Shown here piece after piece: positions 8,796-16,505 of a DNA stretch of 64,000 bases (its first letter is position 1; every line of letters begins with the position of its first letter). The notes below the pieces were generated by a model. The model made no database searches, was not told the origin of the DNA, and was given only the letters and a program-made list of their open reading frames with translations. Source of the stretch: Wolbachia endosymbiont (group E) of Neria commutata (GTDB lineage Bacteria; Pseudomonadota; Alphaproteobacteria; Rickettsiales; Anaplasmataceae); the NCBI RefSeq assembly GCF_964026735.1, contig NZ_OZ034692.1, positions 186,001 to 250,000 of the forward strand, read 5' to 3'. Both the position numbers and the translations under genes were made by a program.

Positions 8796-9998
8796 ATGAG
8801 CATACCTAATATAAAAAATTGCGATCTTCACAATAAAGTCGTCCTACTCAGGGTTGATTTTAATGTTCCTATAAAAAACGGAAAAATTAGCGACGTCACG
8901 CGTATTTTGAGGTCACTCCCTACTATTCAGCACTTGATAAACACAAATGCAAAAGTTGTGATTATGTCGCATTTTGGGCGCCCAAAAATTCATGATAATA
9001 ATCTGTCACTAAAAAACATAGTTGAAACTTTGTCACAGTTGTTGAACAAGGAGGTAAGGTTTGTTGATGATTGCATTGGTGAAAAAGTGCAACAAGCAGT
9101 GAATGGTATGGTTTTAGGTGATATTATACTACTGGAAAATCTAAGATTTCATAAAGAAGAAGAGAAGAATGATTCAAATTTTGCCAAACAATTAGCATCC
9201 ATAGCAGATATATATGTAAATGATGCATTTTCTTGCTCTCACAGGGCTCATGCATCTATTTCACGCATTACAGAGTTTTTACCTTCCTATGCAGGATTTT
9301 GTTTACAAAATGAGCTCGAATATCTAGAAAAAGCTGTGTCATTTAAAGCAAAGCCTATTACAGCAATCGTTGGAGGGGCAAAAATCTCAACTAAGATAAA
9401 AATGCTTGAAAAATTAGCAGAAAAAGTTGACTTTTTAATTTTAGGCGGTGCAATCGCTAATAATTTTTTATTGTTTAATAAAGTAAATATAGGTAAATCC
9501 TTCTTTCAATGTGGTGTAAATGATTCTTTGCATAGTATTATAGAGGCAGCAAATAGAAATAATTGTAAAATAGTGGTACCAGAAGATGTTCTTGTTGCAG
9601 TAAATTCTGATAACAGCACTAGCATTTTAAGAAAAACTGAGTCTATTTTGGACGGCGATGTAATTTTAGATATTGGACCAGAAACTTTTAGCACAATAAG
9701 CAATATAATAGCAAATAGTAAAACTGTGCTATGGAATGGGCCTATAGGTGTTTTTGAGCATCCAGCTTTTGCAAATGGTACTAAAGGAGTAATGAAAGTT
9801 ATTAGTGACTTAACACGCGAAGGAAAATTAACCAGTGTAATAGGTGGCGGTGATAGCTTATCTGCAATAAACTCTGCAGGATTTGCTGATAAAGATTTCA
9901 CATATGTTTCAACTGGTGGAGGGACATTTTTAAATTGGCTGAGCGGTGATGAAATGCCAGGAGTCACTGCACTACAAGAACGCTCTACACTGGATTAA
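8796..9998 (+). CDS. pgk: Phosphoglycerate kinase
   Basis: A full-length enzyme of 400 residues that transfers phosphate between 1,3-bisphosphoglycerate and ADP in the cytosol. The N-terminal substrate site VVLLRVDFNVPI and the MSHFGRP motif are present, as are the hinge GGAKISTK, the WNGPIGVFE stretch and the nucleotide-binding GGGDS and STGGGTFLNWLSG motifs near the end. Wolbachia lack hexokinase-type glycolysis, so it probably runs in the gluconeogenic direction. The start ATG is unambiguous. T-rich tracts follow the stop but no clean terminator hairpin was seen. Confidence 0.97.
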   Translation: MSIPNIKNCDLHNKVVLLRVDFNVPIKNGKISDVTRILRSLPTIQHLINTNAKVVIMSHFGRPKIHDNNLSLKNIVETLSQLLNKEVRFVDDCIGEKVQQAVNGMVLGDIILLENLRFHKEEEKNDSNFAKQLASIADIYVNDAFSCSHRAHASISRITEFLPSYAGFCLQNELEYLEKAVSFKAKPITAIVGGAKISTKIKMLEKLAEKVDFLILGGAIANNFLLFNKVNIGKSFFQCGVNDSLHSIIEAANRNNCKIVVPEDVLVAVNSDNSTSILRKTESILDGDVILDIGPETFSTISNIIANSKTVLWNGPIGVFEHPAFANGTKGVMKVISDLTREGKLTSVIGGGDSLSAINSAGFADKDFTYVSTGGGTFLNWLSGDEMPGVTALQERSTLD

Positions 9999-10055
9999 AG
10001 CTTTTTTAAATTGTTTTTTGTAGTCTAGCTTTTTTATCAAGATTGGATTGTGACC

Positions 10056-10880
10056 ATGTCAAAGGCGTTCAAACTTATTTTATGCTTAATAATACCAGTA
10101 ATAGGGTTTATTTTTTACGTCAGGGATCATTATTTTTATGATTCAAGTTCGCAGGTTAATTTTGAACCATTTTTCAAAACAGACTCTTCAGGTCCAGATT
10201 ATATGCCATTACTTCCAGAGTTAACTAATTTTGATATAGGGGTGCTAAGTGTTTGTGGAGATTGGGGGGCAAATCCTGATAAAGAAGATTTTAAAATTTT
10301 GCTTGATTGTCCAAAACATCAAAAAATAGTCCAAGGAATATATGATAAACTTGATCATCAAGTCATAACACCTAATGCAAGTTTAGAATTATTCAAAGAG
10401 GAATTAACTCAACTCTGGTTTACACTGACTGGGCATCATGATGATGTTATAGGGTTTAGGCATATTTTTTGTGGTGAACCAAACAAACCAGAGTTGGGAG
10501 GTATGCACTTTGTAGGTAGATATGTTGAAGCTCAAGAGAATCAATGGGCAGGTGCGGTTTGGAATGATAAATCTCTATGTAATAAAACAGATATCAAACC
10601 TCCAGTTTATACATTTGGAATGCAATATTTAGGTAAAGATGAGTCAGTGAAAGTAAAATGTCCAAATGGATACGCATATAATCTTCATGCTGATGATATT
10701 TTAATTTCTGCAACTAAGGCATTTAAGGAGTTAGGAAAAGATGGAATGTGCTTATACAAAATGGAAGATGATGATTATCAATTAGTGTTTGTGAGAAAAA
10801 ATGATGCAATTGTAACTTTTTATCCTGACTTAACGCCAAAATGTAATGATAAAAATACTAATTGCCAACACTGCCATTAA
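10056..10880 (+). CDS. Membrane-anchored or exported EndoU-like protein
   Basis: About 274 residues. A basic start and one hydrophobic segment (residues about 7-22) act as a signal anchor or signal peptide. The central part IGFRHIFCGEPNK then GGMHFVGRY resembles the two-histidine core of bacterial EndoU ribonucleases, where a His in the H-x-F-x-GE strand and a His after GG are catalytic. A later lysine, in the KDESVKVK region, could be the third residue. Several cysteines, including a CQHCH end, suggest disulfides outside the cytoplasm. EndoU domains cut RNA and often act as toxins. The assignment rests on motif spacing only. It sits between pgk and bolA. A GTG two codons upstream is an alternative start. 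Confidence 0.5.
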   Translation: MSKAFKLILCLIIPVIGFIFYVRDHYFYDSSSQVNFEPFFKTDSSGPDYMPLLPELTNFDIGVLSVCGDWGANPDKEDFKILLDCPKHQKIVQGIYDKLDHQVITPNASLELFKEELTQLWFTLTGHHDDVIGFRHIFCGEPNKPELGGMHFVGRYVEAQENQWAGAVWNDKSLCNKTDIKPPVYTFGMQYLGKDESVKVKCPNGYAYNLHADDILISATKAFKELGKDGMCLYKMEDDDYQLVFVRKNDAIVTFYPDLTPKCNDKNTNCQHCH

Positions 10881-10949
10881 ATTAAGGGTGAGAAGATTAA
10901 AAACTGGACGAAAGATGGTTTTAAATAACGTAAGGGATTTTTGATAAGG

Positions 10950-11228
10950 ATGTTAAAAACAATAGAAGAGAAGATATGCGGTGCGATAGCTGTAATAGAT
11001 ATTAGCATTATCGATGAATCGGTAAAGCATGCAGATCATTATTTTGCTTCATCTTCGACATTACCTTCACACATTAAATTAATATTAATATCTGATGATT
11101 TTACTGGAATGAGTGCTTTAAAAAGGCATAGGTTAATTTATGAATTATTAAAGAGCGAGATAAAGCTCATACATGCTATTTCTCTTCATTTGTATACGCA
11201 AAGTGAGTACAATTTAAAAAATAGATAA
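10950..11228 (+). CDS. BolA family protein
   Basis: A 92-residue protein with the BolA fold: a MLKTIEEKICGAI start, a hydrophobic strand, SSTLPSHIKLILISDDFTG in the middle, then LKRHRLIYELL and IHAISLHLYT at the end. BolA proteins pair with monothiol glutaredoxins to bind iron-sulfur clusters and affect iron handling and cell shape. A TTG three codons upstream at 10941 has a better spaced AAGGG and may be the real start. The gene is followed after 7 bases by the metC-like gene, so the two are probably co-transcribed. Confidence 0.9.
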   Translation: MLKTIEEKICGAIAVIDISIIDESVKHADHYFASSSTLPSHIKLILISDDFTGMSALKRHRLIYELLKSEIKLIHAISLHLYTQSEYNLKNR

Positions 11229-11235
11229 TAAAAAT

Positions 11236-12477
11236 GTGAAAGAAGAGTCTTTGTTAGTTAAAGCAGGAAGAAAATTTAAGGAGTATAAAGGTTCTATGAA
11301 CCCACCAGTTTATCATTCTTCTACCGTATTGTTTCCGAGTTATATGGACTACTTAAATGCAGCAAATGGGGAAAGTATACACGATGTGATAAATGATGGT
11401 GTTGCAAGGGATTACAGCTATAGTAATGTTGGTACTCCTACAGTTCATTATCTTTCAAATGCACTTGCTGAAATTGAGGGTAGGGGACAAGCGCTGATTT
11501 ATCCTTCCGGACTATTTGCACTTACTTTCGCCATTTTGACTTTCAGTAAAGCAGGTTCACATGTTTTAATCCAAGATAACAGTTATTATCGACTTAAGAG
11601 ATTTGCTGAAAATGAGCTACCAAAAAGAGGTGTAGAGGTAACTTTTTATGATCCAACGCAAGAGATAGCCAGTTTAATTCGGAGTAATACCTCATTGATA
11701 ATGATAGAAACTCCTGGTTCTGTGACGTTTGAAATTTCTGATATAGAACATATAGTCAATGTTGCTAAAAAACATGGAATAATAACTATTTGTGATAATT
11801 CATGGGCCACGCCTTTGTTGTTTAAACCGCTTGACCATGGAATTGATGTTGCGCTCTATGCTGTTACAAAATATTTAGCAGGTCATTCAGATTTGTTGAT
11901 GGGAGCTATGATTGCTGAGGGCGAAGTTTTTAAATTGCTTTATGAGAGTTACAAAAATTATGGAATTACCGTTCAATCGCACGACTGTTATCTTGCCCAC
12001 AGAGGGCTTAGAACTCTGCACATACGTATGGAACAACACAAAAGTACAGCAATGGACGTAGCAGAGTGGCTTGAAACACATCTCAAGGTCAACATGGTCT
12101 TATATCCTGCATTATCTTCACATCCTCAGCACAAATTATGGAAAAATTACTTCAAAGGAGCAAGTAGTGTATTTAGTATAATATTGGATAGAAAATATTC
12201 GTGTGCAGAACTCAGCTATATGGTTGACCATATGAAAATTTTTAGTATTGGTGCCTCTTGGGGAGGGTGTGACAGCTTGATTTTACCGGTAGACTCAAAA
12301 TCCATGACACGGTCAGTAATGAGATCTGACTATGGTGGAAGTTGCGTTAGAATATTCTGTGGACTAGAAGATCCTGAGGATTTAATTTCTGACCTTAATC
12401 AAGCGTTGGAAAGATTGCCAAGTTTAAATTTTGAGAGTAATAAAACAGAGCGTGAAGCTGAAAGAGTTATTGCATAA
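11236..12477 (+). CDS. metC: Cystathionine beta-lyase-like PLP enzyme
   Basis: A 413-residue member of the Cys/Met metabolism PLP-dependent family. The start region holds NPPVYHSSTVLFPS, the RDYSYSNVGTPTVHYLS substrate loop follows, and the lysine that binds pyridoxal phosphate is in YAVTKYLAGHSD. The end has SWGGCDSL and RIFCGLEDPEDLI, as in MetC-type lyases. These enzymes split cystathionine into homocysteine, pyruvate and ammonia. No other methionine genes are near, so it may serve mainly as a C-S lyase or alanine racemase-like activity; this is inference. It starts with GTG, 7 bases after the bolA-like stop, and its end overlaps murE. Confidence 0.85.
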   Translation: MKEESLLVKAGRKFKEYKGSMNPPVYHSSTVLFPSYMDYLNAANGESIHDVINDGVARDYSYSNVGTPTVHYLSNALAEIEGRGQALIYPSGLFALTFAILTFSKAGSHVLIQDNSYYRLKRFAENELPKRGVEVTFYDPTQEIASLIRSNTSLIMIETPGSVTFEISDIEHIVNVAKKHGIITICDNSWATPLLFKPLDHGIDVALYAVTKYLAGHSDLLMGAMIAEGEVFKLLYESYKNYGITVQSHDCYLAHRGLRTLHIRMEQHKSTAMDVAEWLETHLKVNMVLYPALSSHPQHKLWKNYFKGASSVFSIILDRKYSCAELSYMVDHMKIFSIGASWGGCDSLILPVDSKSMTRSVMRSDYGGSCVRIFCGLEDPEDLISDLNQALERLPSLNFESNKTEREAERVIA

Positions 12478-13867
12478 TATCATTGATGTTAATTTTGATG
12501 CTGAAATTAACGGTGTTACATGCAATCCCAAAATAGTTAAGGAAGGATATCTTTTTGTTTCTGTACCAGAGAAAAGTAATTCTGCAGAGCCATGTGTCAT
12601 CCCAGTACTTGGCAAGAAAAAAAATCGAGCTGTGATGATAACAAGAGTTATGATCTTTCACCCAAACCCTCAAGAAATATACAGTGAAATAGTGAGCAGA
12701 TTTTATCAATTCAAACATCCAAAATATACTGTGGCTGTCACAGGTACAAATGGAAAAACTTCAGTAGTGGAATTCTGCCGTCAAATCTGGCAAAATGCTG
12801 GCTATAGCGCTGCATCCATCGGAACACTTGGAACATATATTAATGACGAAAGAAAAGATAATAATAATCATCTTACAACTCCAGATGCGAAAGAGCTCTA
12901 TGCCACGTTGCGTGATATCAATAGTAAAAATATAGAGCACCTGGCTCTAGAAGCTTCAAGCCATGGAATTGATCAATATAGAATTCATGGATTAAAATTG
13001 AGTGTTGCAGCTTTTACCAATTTTTCCCAAGACCATTTAGATTATCACAAGAATGTAGGCGAGTATTTAGAAGCCAAAAAAAGGTTATTTTCTGAAGTTT
13101 TACCAAAAGGAGAAACGGCAATATTAAATGCTGATATAGATGAATGCAGCGAATTGCTTAAAATAGCTGAAAAACGCAACAATAAAATTATAACCTACGG
13201 TAAAAAAGGTTCTGATATCACTTTATTAAAACAAACACCAACTACAAATGGCCAGCACCTTACAATTAAAATTAACGATAAAATTTACAATACATTTTTT
13301 CCAGTTTTAGGTGAATTTCAAGCGTATAATCTATTGTCTGCAATTAGTATAGTCATCTCATCTGGAGTAAACTATGGAGAAATATGCATAGAAAAACTTG
13401 TCTCTCCATCAGGAAGAATGGAAAAAGTGAATTCTTTTGCATTCGTAGATTACGCTCATACTCCAAGTGCAGTAAAACAATCTTTACTATCCTTGAGATG
13501 GCACTTTAATAAAAAAATAATTCTGGTGTTTGGATGTGGAGGCAATCGCGATCAGACAAAGCGCTCAGAAATGGGTAAAATAGCACAAATGTATGCAGAT
13601 ATGGTAATAATTACTGACGATAATCCACGTGATGAGGATCCAGCCAAAATTCGTCACGATATTTTATTAGATTGTCCTGACGTGTTGGAAATAGGAGATA
13701 GAAAAAAAGCTATAGAACAAGGCATAGATATCGCTTGTAATGAAGGCATGATACTACTAGTTGCAGGAAAAGGACATGAAAAATTTCAGATTATAGGGAG
13801 TAAAACCTTTGAGTTCAGTGATGTTGAGGTTATTAGGTGTAAAATCAAAGCCCTAGCTACGTATTAA
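12452..13867 (+). CDS. murE: UDP-MurNAc-tripeptide ligase (meso-DAP adding)
   Basis: MurE adds meso-diaminopimelate to the peptidoglycan precursor in the cytoplasm. The ATP loop is VTGTNGKTSVVEF. The carbamylated-lysine region and EASSHGIDQYR follow, and DDNPRDEDP near the C terminus is the DNPR motif that selects meso-DAP over lysine. The ligase C-domain is complete (VAGKGHEKFQ). GTG at 12452 gives a start of VKLKELLHNI; a TTG at 12431 adds seven residues. The gene overlaps the metC-like gene by 26 bases, suggesting translational coupling. With dapF in the same window it supports a minimal, DAP-based lipid II pathway. The gene converges on comF with four shared bases. Confidence 0.95.
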   Translation: MKLKELLHNIIDVNFDAEINGVTCNPKIVKEGYLFVSVPEKSNSAEPCVIPVLGKKKNRAVMITRVMIFHPNPQEIYSEIVSRFYQFKHPKYTVAVTGTNGKTSVVEFCRQIWQNAGYSAASIGTLGTYINDERKDNNNHLTTPDAKELYATLRDINSKNIEHLALEASSHGIDQYRIHGLKLSVAAFTNFSQDHLDYHKNVGEYLEAKKRLFSEVLPKGETAILNADIDECSELLKIAEKRNNKIITYGKKGSDITLLKQTPTTNGQHLTIKINDKIYNTFFPVLGEFQAYNLLSAISIVISSGVNYGEICIEKLVSPSGRMEKVNSFAFVDYAHTPSAVKQSLLSLRWHFNKKIILVFGCGGNRDQTKRSEMGKIAQMYADMVIITDDNPRDEDPAKIRHDILLDCPDVLEIGDRKKAIEQGIDIACNEGMILLVAGKGHEKFQIIGSKTFEFSDVEVIRCKIKALATY

Positions 13868-14314
13868 ACATCGCTCACCGTCCTTGCAAGCGACAAAACC
13901 CTTACTTCTTTTGCACCGGAGTTTAAAATTTCTTGAGAGCAGGATCGTGCAGTTGCTCCAGTTGTTACAACATCATCAATTAGTATCACAACTTTGTCTT
14001 TTATAATTTCTTTACCATCCATTCTAAAAGCTTTTTTCAAGTTTTTTTCACGCTGTTTAAGTGAAAGACCAGCCTGAGGGATAGTGTGGCGAAGACGTTT
14101 TATCGCAAACGGCGTATAAAATAAATTAGATAACTTGCTCAACTCTTTTGCAAGCAGAACTGCTTGATTGTATTTACGTTTAAATAAACGGAATTTATGT
14201 AGTGGTATAGACATCAGAATTTCTGCTACTGAGCCACAAACATTGCAGTAATGCTTAGTTAAAAAGTTGATTTTTTTATTGCATTCATTACATAAATCGT
14301 AATTTTTATCAATA

Positions 14315-15294
14315 GACCCCCTGCGAAAAGGTAGAAAGTAGGTAAAAACGACTAAAAAGCATGTAAAATGAAAGTTTTAGGAGAGGGAAGATGGCAATAA
14401 GTTACGTAAAAATAGCAAGAACACCATATATTTTTAGACAATTGACAGGGCTCACAACATCTGAATTTGAAAAAATTGTGGCAAAAGTGCGTCCAGAGTG
14501 GGAAAAAATGGAGGCGAAAAAGAAATGTCACGGAAGAAAATCGCATGTTGAGGAGCTAGAAGACAGGATTTTATGTGTTCTAATTTATTACAGAACGTAC
14601 ATAACGCATCCATTTTTAGGGTTTTTGTTTAATTTGCACAACTCAAATATTTGCCGACTTTTTAAGAAAATGTAGCCATTATTGGCCAAAAAAATTACTA
14701 TAAAAAAGGATAGAACGCTGACGCCAGAAAGGATTTTAAAAATTTTAGCAGACGTCACGGAGCAACCGATACAGCGGCCGAAAGACAGCAAAAAACGTAA
14801 GAAAAGTTATTCCGGAAAAAAGAAAGCAACCACGATAAAAACCGAAATTGTGATCGAGGGAAATGGGCAAATTCTGTCGATTTCGAAGTCGCATAGAGGT
14901 CGAATGTATGATTTTCGCATAAGGAAACAGGAAAAATTGTTGGCCAAAGATAGCATAAAATATGCCGATTCTGGGTATCAAGGTTGGCAAAAACTGCAGA
15001 AAAACGTTGTGATTCCGTACAAAAAACACCGTAAAAAGCCACTAACGGAGGAGCAAAAGGAGCATAATCGGAAGCTGGCATCGTTCAGGATGCGTGTGGA
15101 AAATAAGATTCGTGAGATAAAAATCTTCAAAATAATGTCAAATGTTTACCGCAATTTTCAGAAGAAATACAACATGAGATTTAATATTATAGCAGGAATT
15201 GTGAATTTGAGGCATAGTTTTTAATAATTTTTGGGCTGGGGATTTCTTACCAGATTTTATCAGCAACTTGCTTCACGTTGTTTCGCAGGGGGTC
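14315..15294 (+). mobile_element. IS5-like element, full-length copy (980 bp) in comF
   Basis: The ends are perfect inverted repeats, GACCCCCTGCGAAA on the left and its complement on the right, with a TA repeated on each side (14313-14314 and 15295-15296). The inside encodes one DDE transposase in the + direction. This copy and that at 61728-62707 have the same 980-bp length and are nearly identical outside the first part of the transposase gene. TA target repeats and the DDE_Tnp_4-like protein point to the IS5 superfamily; the exact named element was not determined. Confidence 0.9.
14391..15224 (+). pseudogene. IS5-like transposase with an internal amber stop
   Basis: The N-terminal part (14391-14675) is a helix-turn-helix region (LTGLTTSEFEKIV, then ILCVLIYYRTYITH). 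The C-terminal part (14682-15224) is the DDE domain. Likely catalytic residues are D in ADVTEQPIQRP, D in YADSGYQGW and E in RVENKIREIK. Between them a TAG at 14673-14675 replaces the GAG found in the copies at 51349, 55133 and 56977, where the frame runs through. A TTG at 14682 could restart translation. As it stands the transposase is cut in two. Confidence 0.85.
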
Positions 15295-15424
15295 TAATAA
15301 TGCATTCACAACTTACACACACATTTGGAAATATAAGATTGGTAGCTTTTTCAAGCAGTAAAAGACTCGAAGTAAAACGCAGCATATTCACAAAAATGAC
15401 CGAAATTTTAATAGAGGATTAGAT

Positions 15425-15552
15425 CAAGAGAAAAGCACGAGGCCGCAAACCTAATAAGTGGTGTATTGAGGATTGTCTACTTATGAGCTTCGCCCACTTC
15501 TTTCTACTACCTATATAAAGCTAAGTAGTAGAAAAAAGAAATTGTCTGCATT
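15425..15552. other. Intergenic stretch with an imperfect hairpin
   Basis: Between the comF start and the next gene. TTTCTACTAC and GTAGTAGAAA at about 15505-15540 can pair, but no T run follows on either strand, so it is not called a terminator. Nothing else was recognised. Confidence 0.4.
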
Positions 15553-16053
15553 TTAGCCTAGAAAACGCCCAATAAAATCAGATACTTTTCCTGCGATGCT
15601 TAAATTTGTTCTTGGTTGTTCATTTTCAACGATTTTCCCTTTATTCATATCAAACTTTTCTTCTGGTGACGGGCAATCATCATGATCAACGATTTCCCAT
15701 CCATCATTAATGAATCCATCCCTTTTTGTCTTTAAGGAAATAAATTCTTCCATCTCTGTTTCTTCAGCTTTTTTTTCTTCAGTTTTACCATAGAAGTTAC
15801 ATAAGAAGCCAGACAAGGCTTGCGTAATATTATTATACGTTTTTTTTAGTTTATTGCCCACAGCGCATAGCCCAACACCTATATCATAGCTCTTCCCAGA
15901 AGCGTGCTCTTTTAATTTTCTCCATGATTCATCTAAGCTAGCTACTGTGTTGTTTAAAGAAACAACCTTACGGTCTTCTTCATTATATTCATAGCTTTTC
16001 TCACATCTGTCTATGACTACATATTTGTCTTGTTCATTATGAGGTGTGGTCAT
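15553..16053 (-). CDS. Hypothetical protein, 166 residues
   Basis: Not recognised. The protein is soluble and acidic to neutral, with no signal peptide or membrane segment. A charged N-terminal half has a helical LDESWRKLKEHASGKSYDIG stretch and an ALSGFLCNFYG stretch. A very charged middle (KTEEKKAEETEMEEF) is followed by a C-terminal amphipathic end (SIAGKVSDFIGRFLG). It is divergent from yggT across an AT-rich gap of about 130 bases that must hold both promoters. The coding bias resembles the neighbours. It is probably a Wolbachia-specific protein. Confidence 0.7.
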   Translation of the reverse strand: MTTPHNEQDKYVVIDRCEKSYEYNEEDRKVVSLNNTVASLDESWRKLKEHASGKSYDIGVGLCAVGNKLKKTYNNITQALSGFLCNFYGKTEEKKAEETEMEEFISLKTKRDGFINDGWEIVDHDDCPSPEEKFDMNKGKIVENEQPRTNLSIAGKVSDFIGRFLG

Positions 16054-16187
16054 TTTTAACTCCTATTTATTATTAACTACATCTATTATGTATTGATAAA
16101 TTAAGATAGTCAAGAAGCTTTATTAAAAAAATAATAAAATAAGTATAAAATTACAAAAACTAGACACGACTTGATTTTTAATCCTTC

Positions 16188-16505
16188 ATGCAATATAAAT
16201 ATATTGATAATCATTTGAAGCAAGTCATTCATCCAATTATATATTTAATTAACACATTGCTTGACCTTTATAGCTTTCTTTTAATCTGTTGGATTATTCT
16301 AAATTGGCTTATTAAGCTCAATATGATAAACATATATAATGAGATTATCAGCAGCATAATGCGCACTTTGAATCAATTGACACACCCGCCACTAAAATTT
16401 ATTAGAAGATATATACCAACATTTAATGGACTGGATTTGTCTATAATGATATTGTTAATAACAATTCATTTTGTAAAATATACGATAATTTACTACTTTA
16501 AGTAG
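16188..16505 (+). CDS. YggT family membrane protein
   Basis: A 105-residue protein with two hydrophobic helices separated by a short loop. The segments LDLYSFLLICWIILNWL, LTHPPLKFIRRYIP and GLDLSIMILLI match the YggT family, small inner-membrane proteins linked to cell division and envelope stress. The stop codon is immediately followed by the ATG of ftsK with no gap, so the two are translated from one message; this fits a division-related role. Confidence 0.88.
   Translation: MQYKYIDNHLKQVIHPIIYLINTLLDLYSFLLICWIILNWLIKLNMINIYNEIISSIMRTLNQLTHPPLKFIRRYIPTFNGLDLSIMILLITIHFVKYTIIYYFK

Larger units (their letters stand above)
13864..15385 (-). pseudogene. comF: comF-like phosphoribosyltransferase split by an IS element
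   Basis: The gene runs right to left from ATG 15385 (or GTG 15391) to 13864, with the 980-bp IS at 14315-15294 inserted at a TA. Removing the IS and one TA leaves 540 bases in a single open frame (179 residues). The N-terminal part is a zinc-finger with CVSC, CEC, CNEC and CNVCG cysteines. The C-terminal part is the PRTase domain with RKYNQA and VVILIDDVVTTGAT. ComF/GntX proteins act in DNA uptake or nucleotide salvage. About 70 residues that normally lie between the finger and the IPLHKFRLF segment are missing in frame, so the gene was probably impaired even apart from the IS. The intact C-terminal ORF is 13864-14214. Confidence 0.85.

Noticed and set aside
14745..15081. Antisense ORFs in the IS5-like copies (also near 32038, 47686, 51889, 62158)
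   Set aside because: They recur only because the IS is repeated, and they lie opposite a clear DDE transposase.
15297..15422. ORF on the plus strand after the comF IS
   Set aside because: The minus strand encodes the comF N terminus in frame with the rest of the gene, so the plus ORF is a shadow.
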